Of a stretch of 64,000 nucleotides of DNA, positions 1 to 11,459 are shown in pieces; position 1 is the stretch's first letter, and every line of letters starts with the position of its first letter. The stretch spans positions 30,061,519 to 30,125,518 of the forward strand of contig CM049306.1 of NCBI GenBank assembly GCA_026874595.1. Direction: 5' to 3'. Origin of the DNA: Sipunculus nudus (taxonomy: Eukaryota; Annelida; Sipuncula; Golfingiida; Sipunculidae). Both the position numbers and the translations under genes were made by a program. A model generated the notes under the pieces. It was not told where the DNA came from. It searched no databases and saw nothing but the letters and a program-made list of their open reading frames with translations.

Positions 1-423
1 GCTCTTGGAAGAACAGAAGTCGTCGTTTTCTATTTCTTCAAAGGTTTAATCAATAAAATGGTGGCCATGTTATCACTGCATACTTCGGCGAGCTTTGGCG
101 GGAGACGGAGAGGCTTGTCCCGTCATTTTGACAACCGGTGATTACATACCAGGTTTTAACGCAATAAAATTAGTTTTTATTTATATATATAAACAGACCT
201 AAGGGGTTGATGAAGTCAACAAAAGAGTCTGAATGACGGTTCAAAGTTACTTTTGGGTACGTGTTTATAAAACGTGTATTTTTCACGTATATATTTTGCT
301 TATGCGTGAAAAAAAGGCAGACTGTAGTTTTACATATTTTTCTTATATTTTAAACCTTTTGACATAAAATCCGCATTGGAATGTACTGTTAATATGTAAT
401 TTCATCAATCTGAGTGAATTAAG

Positions 424-450
424 GAGAGAGAGAGAGAGAGAGAGGGAGAG
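424..450. repeat. (AG)n microsatellite
   Basis: Near-perfect AG dinucleotide run with one GGG interruption near its end. Confidence 0.95.
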
Positions 451-1281
451 ATTTGAATAAAATAGATAATTTTTTCTGATACATGACATTTTTCCTCCTA
501 TTTTTCATTCATAGGAAGGGACTGAGCAAGGTCCACTCATTTTATATCCTGAGCAATAATTCAATAATGTCATTGAATATGCACATAATTTCTTCATCAC
601 AAACCGTATGTTATGTTAAATGTGACATTTCGTTTCCATGCCAAGTTCAGGAAACGCCTCGCCGGCAAATGGGATAGAAGTTTTAGTTGCCATGGCAATT
701 GGAGTTCCACCATGGAGCCTGCAGGATTTGGGATTTTCTATATATAATGTCAGCTAAACGCACGGATAAACCATATCTTTCATTGCACACAACAGTGATC
801 TACGAGAACTGATTCATTAATGCATTTGTCATTCAAAGTGTCGGCAAAAATCCCAATGAATATTTTATGAGCTGATTCTACCAAGCCACATGGCCGACCT
901 CGGACAGTCGACGGGGTAGTTACTCATCTTTCTTTCGCAGATGGATAGGTATTCCGTGGAAAGGAAGGATTAAACTTAGCTCGGAATCTGTTATATCAGT
1001 TTCGCAGGTTTTTAAAATAACCCATGTTAGACATGGCTACAAATGAGAAACGGCCGTGATTATTTGTTTAAGCAGCGGACACGTCTCCGAGTAGCTGTAT
1101 AATATGTTTAGCCCGTTCAGAATATTCGAAATTGTTTTGTTGCATTCTAAAAGCACGTACACAAAGCGTTTGTACATGGTTGAGAATAATTAATTGAATC
1201 AAAACAGGCATTAATATTTAAAATTAGTCATTAATAATTCAAACCAGATGCCTGTCTATCTCTCTGTCTGTTTGTCTGTCT

Positions 1282-1311
1282 CCCCCCCACCCCCCCCCCC
1301 CCCCCCCATTG

Positions 1312-1341
<30 letters not shown>
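1282..1341. repeat. C homopolymer followed by (CT)n microsatellite
   Basis: A run of C broken by a single A (about 1282-1307) is followed by a CT dinucleotide run. The C run could form G-quadruplex-like structure on the minus strand, and assembly length here may be unreliable. Confidence 0.9.
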
Positions 1342-1345
<4 letters not shown>

Positions 1346-2758
1346 GACAGAGGCGAACGCATGATGTAAACTCTGTAACACATAGACTCTGTGTTTGAAG
1401 CGGACCTATCCACATACTAGGTATATTCAATAGACCTGATTTCTTTTAATTTACAATTTTATGGTATCTCCAAACATTTCGTTCTAAAACCCTTGGCTTA
1501 CTCCTGTGCACAAGTGGAAGAAAGGCTTACACCAGGCGCGATCAGTGGCGAAAACATAAACATAGCGCACCCGCCATCTGCCGGTCGTACCTAGCATCTC
1601 TAAAAATCAAGATTTTTCACACTCCCGGCCAGTGTTTCTTTTCTTAGTAATGCGCCCGTCCTAGACGAGACGAATTATGGTATACTTACAGTCCGTTCGT
1701 TTGTTATCTTTTAGTTTTCACGCGATAACTTACCAGGCCCTCTATAGATTTCACGGAATTCATCCTAACTAATCACGAACACATTATCTCGAATCGAGTA
1801 CGATTCTAGGCAAAATTCAGGCTTATTTAATCAGGTCAGAGGTCCCAAGGCTTATTTGTGGTGTCACCGCGATAACTTACTAGTAATATGATGTATTTTG
1901 ATGAAACTCAACAAAAATATTGAACAACATAATATATCGCCTAACTTTGATTCCCTGTAAAATCTATGCACGTTTAATTACTTAACAACAAAAATCGGAT
2001 GGATTCATGGAACTCGATGTAATAGTTACAGATCGGACCTCTGGTCAGGCAATATTATGAAACAGGAAACAGACGCACGTGGACCACGCTCACTCACAAA
2101 CATATCCCTAGCAGCGTGTAAAACAGGGGAATCGACGATAGTAAGTCAGGGTATCGGGATAGTTTTGCTGTATACAATACAATATTTAATAGCTATTTAC
2201 ACAAACTATGTACTGAAGTGTCTGATCAAAAGCAGCATGTAGTCAGGCATCAGAAAAAATACCACATGTACATAACAAAATAAATGATTTACATAAATAA
2301 TGCAAATTATATGCCCGCACATTGTTGGAGTTAGAGGAAGCAGGGATTAAACATTGATACATTTTATGTTCATACGTCAGACATATTCATTTTCTCGCTA
2401 ACACTGAGCCAGGTATGAAGTACATAAATATATGGATTAATGGCGGGAAAAGAGCAGACGACAATTTTGATAGATGGCAGACGCCTGCGCTGTTGTGTAT
2501 ACAGGATCCCGTCAAAACAAATCCATGATCACCGTTTCATGAGGACAAACAACCGTCTCTGTGTCTCCCTTTTTTCCTACAGGACACAAGAACGCTTCAC
2601 AGTTGCTTTATTTTGCAGGTCCCTGGTTCTGACGGATGTTTTGACAAGACGTTAACCTTATACATGCCGGATGCATGCCTCGCTGGTACTTCTAGCAAGG
2701 GGTTATATGTGTGTATACTGCGACTTAGCGTTGCCACTGATGGCATCTTCTGTTTAGT

Positions 2759-2761
<3 letters not shown>

Positions 2762-2847
<86 letters not shown>
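2762..2847. repeat. (GA)n microsatellite, interrupted once
   Basis: Two GA runs are separated by a short GGGAATGA break near 2807-2815. Frames through it encode Arg-Glu or Ser-Leu repeats and should not be called genes. Confidence 0.95.
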
Positions 2848-2848
<1 letters not shown>

Positions 2849-3301
2849 AGGGTGCTGCTTTTTCCCGAATCATCTACATGATAAGAGTTTAGACCTCTTC
2901 CAATATTTAACAGTTTCACGTGTGTGAGACTAACAAAGATTCAGTTTATCAGAAACCTGAACATATATCACACATACAATGTGGTACACCATGCTTTTGA
3001 TTAAGGATACAGGTAATCCACCTTTGATTGTATCATTGGAATGGAGACACTATAAGAGTGCCTTGTGATTTCAACTACAGCGTGTATAACAAAGAACATA
3101 TAAATTAGGCTTCCTTCGAGCAAACTGGGATTCATGTCATACACTAGGCCCCTGTACCATGCATCTCAGCCAATGTTTCGGGCGTTTTACCTGTTTCTAT
3201 GGAGCATGGCATTCTGCAGCATGTTGGTCTTATATCATCAGACATCAGTATAAACGATAATTGATGAAGTCTGTTCGCGTGATACTGGGGTGAATAGATA
3301 A

Positions 3302-3380
3302 CGACACACAAACACACACAAAAACATTCACGCGCGCCCACACACATGCACACCTTATCACACACACACACACACACACT
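3302..3380. repeat. Imperfect (CA)n microsatellite
   Basis: CA dinucleotides with several interruptions; the last 20 or so bases are pure CA. Confidence 0.85.
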
Positions 3381-4394
3381 TTATACATCTATGTTTATAC
3401 ATGATTCATCAAATAGTGATTCTTTACTTCTTAAAATGTAGACTGATAGGCTGCACCTACATATATCATCTTTTGGACAGTAAAATCTAGCCGGATGAGT
3501 TCATGGCTCACATGTACAACATTTACTTTCCACACACATTTTATACCATTTTCGGTAACGTTGATACAGGGTGATGACGTAATTTCCTTTTTTATCAATC
3601 ACGGTCTACTTTCTGTCAGATTTCTGTCACCAAATTTCCTAGCAATTTATTTTGTTTCAAAGAACCCGGATGAAAGTTTGTGTAAACTGCGTGGGCTAGC
3701 CAGCATCGTAGCTGACATTTTGGGGATAATTATTTTCTCTAGATCAAAGCCCGCAGTGTGCTGACATGTCTCGGGTTATACTGTTATTACCAGCGCGCAA
3801 TAATGGATCACCCCATGATATGAGAGCAAATCGGAAAATTTTGTCTGAGCGGGGAATTAAGCTTCCAATTGATAAATTGTTACTTTGATGGTTAATTGGT
3901 AGCGCTAAAGATGAAGATTTCATCCGTGCACGCTTCAGACCAGTCGGCTCTAAAAATCAGGTAGTAATTAGAAGCTGATACCCCGGAAGAAATCAGATGG
4001 TTATGTATTCATGACAAAGCGTTTGATGTTGTTTGTTGTGTTCTGCTGTTAATCTACATAAGAAGGACAACTTTAGTTACTTTACTTTTATATTTTACTT
4101 ATTCTTTCCCTGCGTCTTCATCTCATTCATTCCAGATTCTCTGTCTTGATTTCTTCCTTTTTTTACTCTTGGCTTAAAGTTTGATTCTTGATTTCTCCCT
4201 GTGCCAGCTTTCCAGTCTTCTGATTTCTTTCTCTCTTGATTTATTACCGTCATCTGTGTTCCTTCATTTTGTTCCTTGATTTTCTGCTAAGTTTGAATTT
4301 TCTTTCTCTCACTGCTTCTATCCTTGTTCCTATTCCAATACCTTACGCCTATTTACTAAAGATGGTCCCGTGAATATTGAATGGTTAACTTAAA

Positions 4395-4726
4395 TGACAA
4401 AGAAAGTGAAGTTGTTATTGAGCGTGCGCACAGACTGCCTTAGCGTGCTCCAGGGAAACCAAGGCCTGTTATAGTTAAATATGGCAGCTACAAAGACAAA
4501 GAGCGTATACTAGTCTTAGCACGAAAGGAACTTTAAAAAATCAAACTCGCAAATATTTGTCACAGAAGAATTTGTTTAGAGGGTCCGAGATGCTAGGAGA
4601 AACTTAAAACCAAAACTTACAGAGGCTCGAATTGATAAATTGCGAGCCCAATTCAGATATAATAAACTTATTGTGGAAGATGATTTTTTTTTTGTGTGGG
4701 ATGATGAAAGTAAAATTAACAAATGA
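4395..4726 (+). pseudogene. LINE ORF1 remnant (L1 ORF1p-like RNA-binding region)
   Basis: The reading frame gives VVIERAHRLP, then a stop, then KPRPVIVKYGSYKDKER, which resembles the core of L1-type ORF1 proteins (nucleic-acid chaperones that coat the LINE RNA). After a frameshift near 4535 the text resumes with DARRNLKPKL and YNKLIVEDD, matching the C-terminal part of the same protein family. At least two in-frame stops and one frame change separate the pieces, so no functional product is possible. It lies upstream of the endonuclease and RT pieces in the same orientation, as expected. The family resemblance is from memory of L1/Tx1 ORF1 proteins and was not searched. Confidence 0.7.
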
Positions 4727-5489
4727 ATCCGATCTAAACGGGGAAGGCGACCGTGACAGGAAACTGTGAGAAATGAATCGCAGATTGACTCCGCTCCAGA
4801 ATAAGGGTTCGGTTATAAGGCCATGAACATTTATATGAACTCAATGTTGTTGATATTTTTGATGACAAGTTGAATTCATCTTATCACATGAAACTACAAA
4901 ACCATGAAATTTATAATGTACCTTCAAGTGATTATGTTGAAAATAGTGAGATACAGTATATCAATCCTGAAAATGAGTCAAATTCAATATATGTTGATTA
5001 AAAACAATTTTGGTCAGAACTATGAATCCAGCATTGGTAACATTGAAAATAATACAATGCTTGAATAAATCAAATAGCAGCGAGTCTTGTATTCCATGTC
5101 CATTGAAGGTACTTTAAGAGATACCAATAATGACCAAGATTCAGTGCACTATATAAATACATATGAAAAAACTTATCATGTTGTACTGGAAATAGAAATC
5201 TTGTAAGAACAAACTTGAATGATTCAGAATATGGCTCACAGGTTAACCATTCTTATAATTTTGATGAATATTCATTTTTGCATAATGAGACCCGTACCAA
5301 TGAACATAACACGGATACTAACATTTATTATGTTTTGTAGAGATTCTCCACTTATGGATTTGGATGCACTTCATTCTAAACCTGCACCTTACCTCACTGG
5401 CACTTTAACTTACACTCAGGATCGCTCAGGTAATCCAGTCAGTGACAGTAGAACCTCTGAACATAGTACAGAAATTTTAAAAATAATTT

Positions 5490-6190
5490 GAATGTACAGG
5501 GTTTAACGAATATTGGTAAGAATACTGAGTTTAAGGAATTTGTGAATCACTATGATATTATTGTTAAAAAATTCGCAAAAATATGAGATGCTGAGGAGTT
5601 CTGGTGTTTCTGAGAGATACACTACAAACTTTTATTAAACATATCAATACATGTTATATTGACATAGTTATTATAATTTTTGATGGAATCAGTTTAGGTT
5701 TTAATTATGACATTGCTGTGGTTGTTGCTTATGTTGCATTGAGAAACTCTGATATTTATAATTAGTTTGAAGAGAGAAAAGGTATGACATTAAATGAATT
5801 ATCATAAATTTTGTATGATGATCTTAATTTTATAATTATTGGAGATCTAAATGCGAGAATGGGGACTTCGCAGGATTATTTAGAAGAAGATATTTTGCAA
5901 TACATGGCAGTTGATGATTATAACAGGGATTTCTTCTGTATACCTAGAAAGTCCAAAGATAATACAATAAATATATGGAGTAAAACTTTACAATAGTTGT
6001 TTGTTCTTTAAATGCTCACACTCTCAAAGCCAGACACAGGGGGAGAATATGTATTTTCGTCAGTTAGGGGGCATCCTTAATTGATTATTTTCATTGTGAG
6101 TACAGATATTTTCAACTGTTTTGATAACTTTGAAATATTAGATGCTGATTTATCAGATCATTTCCCTGTGAGCTGCAGTCTTGTGATCAA
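5490..6190 (+). pseudogene. LINE ORF2 endonuclease remnant (APE/EEP-like)
   Basis: An open piece at 5811-5996 contains FIIIGDLNARMG, the conserved Asp/Asn strand of the AP-endonuclease fold that nicks target DNA for LINE insertion. About 160 bp further on, at 6153-6170, SDHFPV gives the terminal catalytic Ser-Asp-His motif of the same domain. The upstream part (5490-5600) reads like the start of the domain, with a YDIIV segment. Several stops and frameshifts break the domain, so it is inactive. Confidence 0.75.
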
Positions 6191-6829
6191 TGAACAGATA
6201 AGTAAAAGAAAATAGAGGAGGAATATGAAATATTGACTCAGTAGAAAAAGAAGAAATAACATTTATAATCCACAAGCAGATGAGACTGTTACATAAAAAA
6301 TAATCAATATATAACATGTGATTGAACATTACAAAGAGATAAGGTGTTGAATATCTTATGAATTTAATTCAATATATGTTAAATAAATATTATGTAAAAA
6401 CAACAATACCTTGGAATAATAAAAATAATTTTGGTGGAACGACAAATGCACAGACCTAAAAAAGGAAAAATTCAAGGCTTTAAATAAATTCAGACTAACA
6501 GTTTGTGATATATATCTTGATAACTAGAAACTTATTAAATCAAAATTCAAAGCTGTATGTCCAAGGTCTAAACAAAAAGAAGTAAATAAAAAAATAAAGA
6601 GCTAACATTATGTATGAACACAAATGATTAAAAAAATATGATCTTAAAAAAAAGGCCAGAAGTAAATAAAATACCAAGTGAGGACTGGTTAGAATATTTT
6701 CAAAAAAATTATTAAATGAGAATAAAAATCCTGTTAATGATGATTTTGATGAACAAATAAATGAATACCATATAGGACTGCTCAAACTCATTTTATACAC
6801 GCTGAGGTTAGATGAGAAAATTAATTGTC

Positions 6830-7420
6830 ATATAAGTCAGGATGAAATTATTAAACAGTTTCAAAGGCTTTTGATTGTGTTCAACATAAACTATCAATTT
6901 TCGTTCTTCATAAGTATGGTATAAACTGGAAAAATGTACATAATTCTACAATCTATGTATTCTAAATTACAATCTTGTATATTAGCATAAGGGGGCTTGA
7001 CAGATTATTTTCATGGTACAATCGGTATAAGAAAGAGATGTATGATCAGCCCATTATTATTATTTACATTTTTTATTAATGAATTATATTTTACATTGTA
7101 TTCTGAAGAAGATGGTATAATTTCCAGTCCGGATGCACCAGCTTTATCAATGTTAATGTTTGCTGATGATGTTGTATGTTTTGGGGATATAGTTGGGAGG
7201 TTATAATCTAAGATCAACAAGTTAAATGTATTTTGTGAAAATTATGGTATGAAGGTAAATGTTGACAAAACAAAAGTTATAGTATTTTGAAATGGAGGAA
7301 TTTGAAAAAAATATGAAAAATGGTATTATAGAGGTAAACGTCTTGATGTTGTTAATAGGTATACTATGTACATGGAAGGAAATTTCAATAGTTTTCTTAA
7401 ATGGTCTACAATGATAGTGC
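6830..7420 (+). pseudogene. LINE ORF2 reverse transcriptase remnant
   Basis: The segment near 6870 reads AFDCVQHKL, the first RT catalytic region. A longer open piece (6997-7206) carries ISPLLLFTFFINEL and then MLMFADDVV, whose FADD box at 7159-7170 holds the catalytic aspartates. Downstream text, GMKVNVDKTKV, matches the following RT motif. Stops at 7204-7206 and around 7288 and frame shifts between pieces show decay. The domain order and spacing agree with the endonuclease remnant upstream. This would have copied LINE RNA at the nicked target site. Confidence 0.85.
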
Positions 7421-7429
7421 ACCAAATAT

Positions 7430-8165
7430 GTCAGGCAAGCAAGGCTCTAATAATGATAAAACATTTTATTTCCAAACACAGTGGTATGGGGGTTAAAGAA
7501 TCAATATTTCCTGTTTGACAGAATGGTGTTACCAGTATTATGTATGGCAGTGAGCTTTGGGGGATTAACACTTATAATAATATTGATAAATTTTGTAAAT
7601 ACATTCTCAAAGTAAATACTTCTACCCCAGTCACTGCTGTGCTGGGTGCATTTGTGAGATGGCCAATAAAATTAAATTATTTAATGAGAACTTTTACTTA
7701 TTGGACTATGAATGTCAGCTGACAGATATCCAAGACAGTTACATAGTAATCTTTATCGGCTGGATGGGATAGGACGGCAAAATTGGGTCACTAAAGTTAA
7801 GAGCATTTTTTTCTTTGTGATTTGGATATGTCTGGATTATGCAGGACATTTAGGAGATGTAACATTATTTTTATTACATTTAAAATAAAGATTTAAGGAC
7901 TGTTTGTTTCAAGAAAGGAAAAGTAAAATGTGTTGCAATGGAAGGCTAAAAAACTTCTTCTGTTTTCAATTCAACTCTAAATGTAGAATTATATGTATCA
8001 TGCAGGGCCAGATATTAAATTTAGACACGTCTTAGATGTTCCTCTCCTTCTCTGGAGGTAGAGAAAGGAAGACAAAATAATATAGTATGGTCAGAGCGTT
8101 ATTGTCAATACTGTCTCAAACATGGAGTTGAAAATTAAATCATTTTATTATGAAATGCCTATTAT
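7430..8165 (+). pseudogene. LINE ORF2 C-terminal remnant with Cys motif
   Basis: The frame at 7540-7722 gives MYGSELWGIN and a KVNTSTPVTAVLG segment, a pattern seen after the RT domain in many LINE ORF2 proteins. Further on, 8103-8114 encodes a CxxC pair within WSERYCQYCLKHG, which resembles the C-terminal zinc-knuckle of these proteins. There is no intact frame across the region. A TA microsatellite at 8182-8225 begins just past the last recognisable coding. Confidence 0.65.
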
Positions 8166-8180
8166 ACAGTGACTTACGAA

Positions 8181-8181
<1 letters not shown>

Positions 8182-8225
<44 letters not shown>
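8182..8225. repeat. (TA)n microsatellite
   Basis: Pure TA run inside the LINE 3' region. Confidence 0.95.
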
Positions 8226-8230
<5 letters not shown>

Positions 8231-8775
8231 AAATCTCTATTTTGGCTGCATTTTTTATTTCATGCTTTTACAAGAAGAAATAATTAGTGTAATATGTGCG
8301 TATCTGTAGGTATGTATTCTGGTAAGCATGTGTATGTGTGTGCACATGCATGTGTATATATTTTTGTCTGCCTATTTAATACTAATATTATTATTTTTCT
8401 ATATATATTACCAGACTTAAATGCACGATCACATTTAATTCTTTTATGAACCAACATTTATAGAAATTATTGAATATTTAAACTAATTAGAATGGAACCT
8501 ATATACAGTTACCTTTCATGCATCCTACGATTACATGAAGTGTGTTTTTTTAGTTTTGAGAGAATATAGATCTGCATTTATTCATTGTTATTGTTTTGAA
8601 TGGCAGTACTTACATGAAACCTTTTACCGTGTGAAACTGTACAATAATTGGATCAATAAGCAGGAGAGAATGTATTTTTGTGTAGTGAGTGTTGATCAGT
8701 TATATTGTTATCGTATGTAATTTTTATATTATGTATTATTATCACTATCATTACTCTTATTTGTTGTTTATTTAT

Positions 8776-8935
8776 TTATGTTTTACAGTTCCATTTAGCT
8801 CTGTTGGATACCGCTCGGCATGAATTCCACGCGGACCATCTGCAGGCCACATTGTCTGATGTGGGCTCTGGCAGTGCTGGGTGGATCTGTGTTTTTATAG
8901 TTATCAATCTCAATGTTACAGGTTTACATATTGTG
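8776..8935 (+). other. Exon-like island inside LINE 3' region
   Basis: A pyrimidine-rich stretch ending in TTTTACAG (about 8780-8788) is followed by some 150 bp with much higher GC than its surroundings. One open frame runs across it and includes LLDTARHEFHADHLQ. I do not recognise the protein. It may be conserved LINE 3' UTR, an inserted fragment or a stray exon, and I cannot decide between them. Confidence 0.2.
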
Positions 8936-9101
8936 GTGTATGATAAGTTCACACAACATTGTGAGCGGTATATGCCAATCAAGGTTCACTTCCACCTCTT
9001 TATAGATAAAGATATGTATTTGTGTGCATGTGTATATGCATATGTATGTATATATATGTATATGTAAATATATAAATATGTGTATATTATGTAATTATAT
9101 A

Positions 9102-9108
9102 TATATAT

Positions 9109-9140
<32 letters not shown>
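9102..9140. repeat. (TA)n microsatellite with GGATA interruptions
   Basis: TA runs interrupted by CGGATA and GGATA. Confidence 0.9.
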
Positions 9141-9492
9141 GGATATATGTATAAGATATAAGTTTAAATTCTTTATATGTATACATATATGATGTTAATG
9201 ACCTCTTGATGATTTAAATGAGTTGACTTTTCGAATGCAAATATTAAAATGTGATTTTTATTAAATTAAATGCAAAAATTTAAATTGAAGCAATTTCTTA
9301 TTTTTATTTATGATATATGCATTTATGGAACTATGGGCCTGATGCCTTATATTGCTGAATAAATATTTCATTCATTCATTCAACTGAGGGGGCCCGACCA
9401 AATAATTCAAACACATCGAACATAGATTAGTGACTTTATGCAACCAACCACCTTAGTTTACATGGTTTTATTAATTTTGTCTGAACATCGGC

Positions 9493-9597
9493 GTTTATAT
9501 ACCGTGTGTTTATATACCGTGTGTTTATATACCGTGTGTTTATATACCGTGTGTTTATATACCGTGTGTTTATATACCATGTGTTTATATACCGTGT
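9493..9597. repeat. 15-bp tandem repeat, 7 copies
   Basis: The unit GTTTATATACCGTGT recurs at exact 15-bp steps from 9493, with a single G-to-A change in copy six. Because 15 is divisible by three, the frame reads as a five-residue LYTVC repeat, but nothing else supports coding. Confidence 0.95.
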
Positions 9598-10152
9598 TTA
9601 CTAGCAGCTTGTACAAAACAAGCTCATACATCCACTACAGAGGCGTAATAATAGCTTTTATTTTTTAAAAAAAGGGAATAACCCAGAGTTCTCCAATACG
9701 TACACAGAGTAAGCCTGAAAATTATAAATAAATTCTACAGAACAGCAAGGTGAACAACTGGCTTTAATTTCACTTTTCAATTAAATTCTTGTTGTGGTAC
9801 CAGAAGGTGGGGGGGGGGGGGGCGACAATTTGCGGCCAGGGGAAGATGTTCGAGGGGGCGCAGCATTTGAATATTTTAAATTTCGGCCTAACGTTTTTCG
9901 AAATTTGAAATATTCGGTTTAAGAAAACAGGTCATCATATAGAGCAACTAATGCATGCAAAATGCCCAGAAAAGTAGCCTGATTAATATGCTTGTGAAAT
10001 TTGGTATTTATACCTGCAGGTGTTCCTGGTTACAGGTATTATATTATTTAGATATTTTATATCCTAAAACATGGTATAGTCATATTCTGGGATCAATGCA
10101 TCCATTTCAATACGGTGGTAAATGATACAAACATATACAGAAAACCAATATA

Positions 10153-10368
10153 CAGGGGCGGGTCCACGATTAAGGAAAAGAAGGGTTCCAACCCAGGAGG
10201 ACTAATGACAAAGTTAAAAAAAAAGGTCCCCAGGTCGGGAAAAGGGGAGGGGGATCCAGGCTGCAAAAAAATGGTCTGAAACCTTTAAATAAAGGTTGCA
10301 GCAGCTTAGAAAGGGGGACCCGGACCCCCCCCCCCCCCCCCCCCTGGATCTGCTTCTGATATAGAAAA
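10153..10368 (+). mobile_element. Short non-autonomous element with CAGGGGCGG ends
   Basis: The left end CAGGGGCGGGTCCA and the right end TGGATCTGCTTCTG are imperfect inverted copies. The interior is poor in coding signal and contains a C homopolymer of about 20 bases (10325-10344). Related ends appear elsewhere in the window at about 47164 (same orientation) and 49884-49903 (opposite orientation). Similar ends are familiar to me from mollusc non-coding sequence, but I could not search. Confidence 0.55.
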
Positions 10369-11015
10369 TATTTCTCCTAAATAAAGAAGATTTTTATATA
10401 TAAGTGGCAGTTTATGGTGGTTAACACCAGTATCCCCACAACTCCCCAGCGGGTTCTGCGATCAGTGATGGAACAGAATATGATTTGTGCTCAGCGGGAT
10501 ATGTCTTGATGGGCCTGGTCGAATATCACAGAGGGTCCTTCATATTATGCACTTAAAGCGTATCATTTCAGAACACATTCTCTGTGAACATGTATGTGCA
10601 AAGGAAACCACACAGCAGGAAAACTATCTGAAAATACATTAACTCTATTTCAGGATATTTGTCTACCACAATATTTTCAGACAGTTCTCTGATACATTAT
10701 GTAAAAAGTTATATTAAACTCCATGATGACGCAAGAGAGATTTATCAGATGATGTCATCGCGTTTGGTGCACGGGAAGCCTAAAAGAGAGGCCTGGTGTC
10801 CCTGTAATTTTATACTGGTCTGTTATTGGGATTAATGAAACATGGACCACACTTATTTTGTACCATACTAATAAACAGTAAAAATACATTTATGAAAAAT
10901 TATGGTATACATGGAATATTATAGAAGAATAAATCTACTTTGTAATAAGGTTAATTTTACTTAACTTTATAGATAATTTATCCCTTGGATTAAAAATAAT
11001 ATTCAAAATGTTACC

Positions 11016-11080
11016 GGCAACTGTGGTCGAGGGGTAGAGCGCAGGACTCAAAGCCAGAAGATCGTGAATCCTAGCCAGAG
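11016..11080 (+). repeat. tRNA-derived SINE head or tRNA pseudogene
   Basis: TGGTCGAGGGGTAGAGC (11023-11039) resembles a tRNA A box and D-arm, and GTGAATCC (11064-11071) resembles the end of a B box at suitable distance. The acceptor stem does not pair, so it is not an active tRNA gene. The MITE at 11083 begins directly after it. Confidence 0.45.
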
Positions 11081-11082
11081 TT

Positions 11083-11457
11083 AAGCCCCTTTCACACATT
11101 CATGGAGAGCATCACGGATCATCCCGAATCATCGTTCCGGGATCATCCGTGTTAACTCCGGCAAAAATTAAACCTACGCAATATTTCGTCCCGGAGTACA
11201 CAGATTAGAAATGTTACGTATCACTCCTTGTTGGCACCGTGCACCACCGTATAGCCACCGCATTCATCCGGGAGTCTCCATGTAGCCACCGGGAGCTCCG
11301 TATTGAGACCGGCATCTTCCAACCATGCTCCGGGATGATCCGTGTTGCTATCCGTGAATGTGTGAAAGCCCCATAAACGAAATCGCGTCCCTGTTCCCGG
11401 AACACCACGGATCAAGGTCCCGGAAGATCCGTGTTGCTATCCATGTGAAAGGGGCTT
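11083..11457. mobile_element. 375-bp MITE with 14-bp perfect terminal inverted repeats
   Basis: AAGCCCCTTTCACA at 11083-11096 is matched by its exact reverse complement at 11444-11457, and weaker matching (CAGAG/CTCTG) extends outwards. The motif GATCCGTGTT recurs several times inside in both orientations. A second copy of the right-end motif sits at about 11349-11372, so the 3' end is internally duplicated. No coding capacity is seen and no clear target-site duplication, so the superfamily is unknown. Confidence 0.8.
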
Positions 11458-11459
11458 TG

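Larger units (their letters stand above)
1..4380. other. Non-coding stretch with simple repeats
   Basis: I see no supported gene here. The longer open frames run through GA, CT or CA tracts and give Arg-Glu, Ser-Leu or Cys-Val repeats, so they are low-complexity artefacts. The positions 2597-2612 look like a 3' splice acceptor (pyrimidines then TTTTGCAG), but the frame after it runs straight into a GA microsatellite and matches nothing I know. From about 4075 to 4345 one strand is strongly pyrimidine-rich. Confidence 0.6.
4395..9382 (+). mobile_element. Degenerate APE-type non-LTR retrotransposon (LINE)
   Basis: Translated pieces appear in the order expected of a LINE on the plus strand: an L1-ORF1p-like segment, an endonuclease with GDLNAR and SDHFPV motifs, a reverse transcriptase with the FADD catalytic box, a C-terminal region with a CxxC knuckle, and a 3' end with AATAAA and a TTCA-repeat tail at about 9368-9382. 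Stops and frameshifts are frequent throughout, so it is dead. The TA microsatellites at 8182-8225 and 9102-9140 lie inside the 3' part. The 5' limit is a guess, because only the first recognisable ORF1 sequence marks it. The clade is not resolved: ORF1 looks L1/Tx1-like, while the C-terminal Cys region is shared by several clades. Confidence 0.85.

Noticed and set aside
1817-2050. Inverted repeat GTCAGAGGTCC / GGACCTCTGGTC
   Set aside because: Only about 12 matching bases, with unmatched flanks; not enough for an element.
2613-2927. Frames of Arg-Glu and Ser-Leu repeats
   Set aside because: They are translations of GA/CT microsatellites; the same artefact recurs at 13113-13313 and 1239-1430.
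11016-11080. Functional tRNA gene
   Set aside because: A- and B-box-like words are present but acceptor and anticodon stems do not pair. The same applies to 14610-14680.
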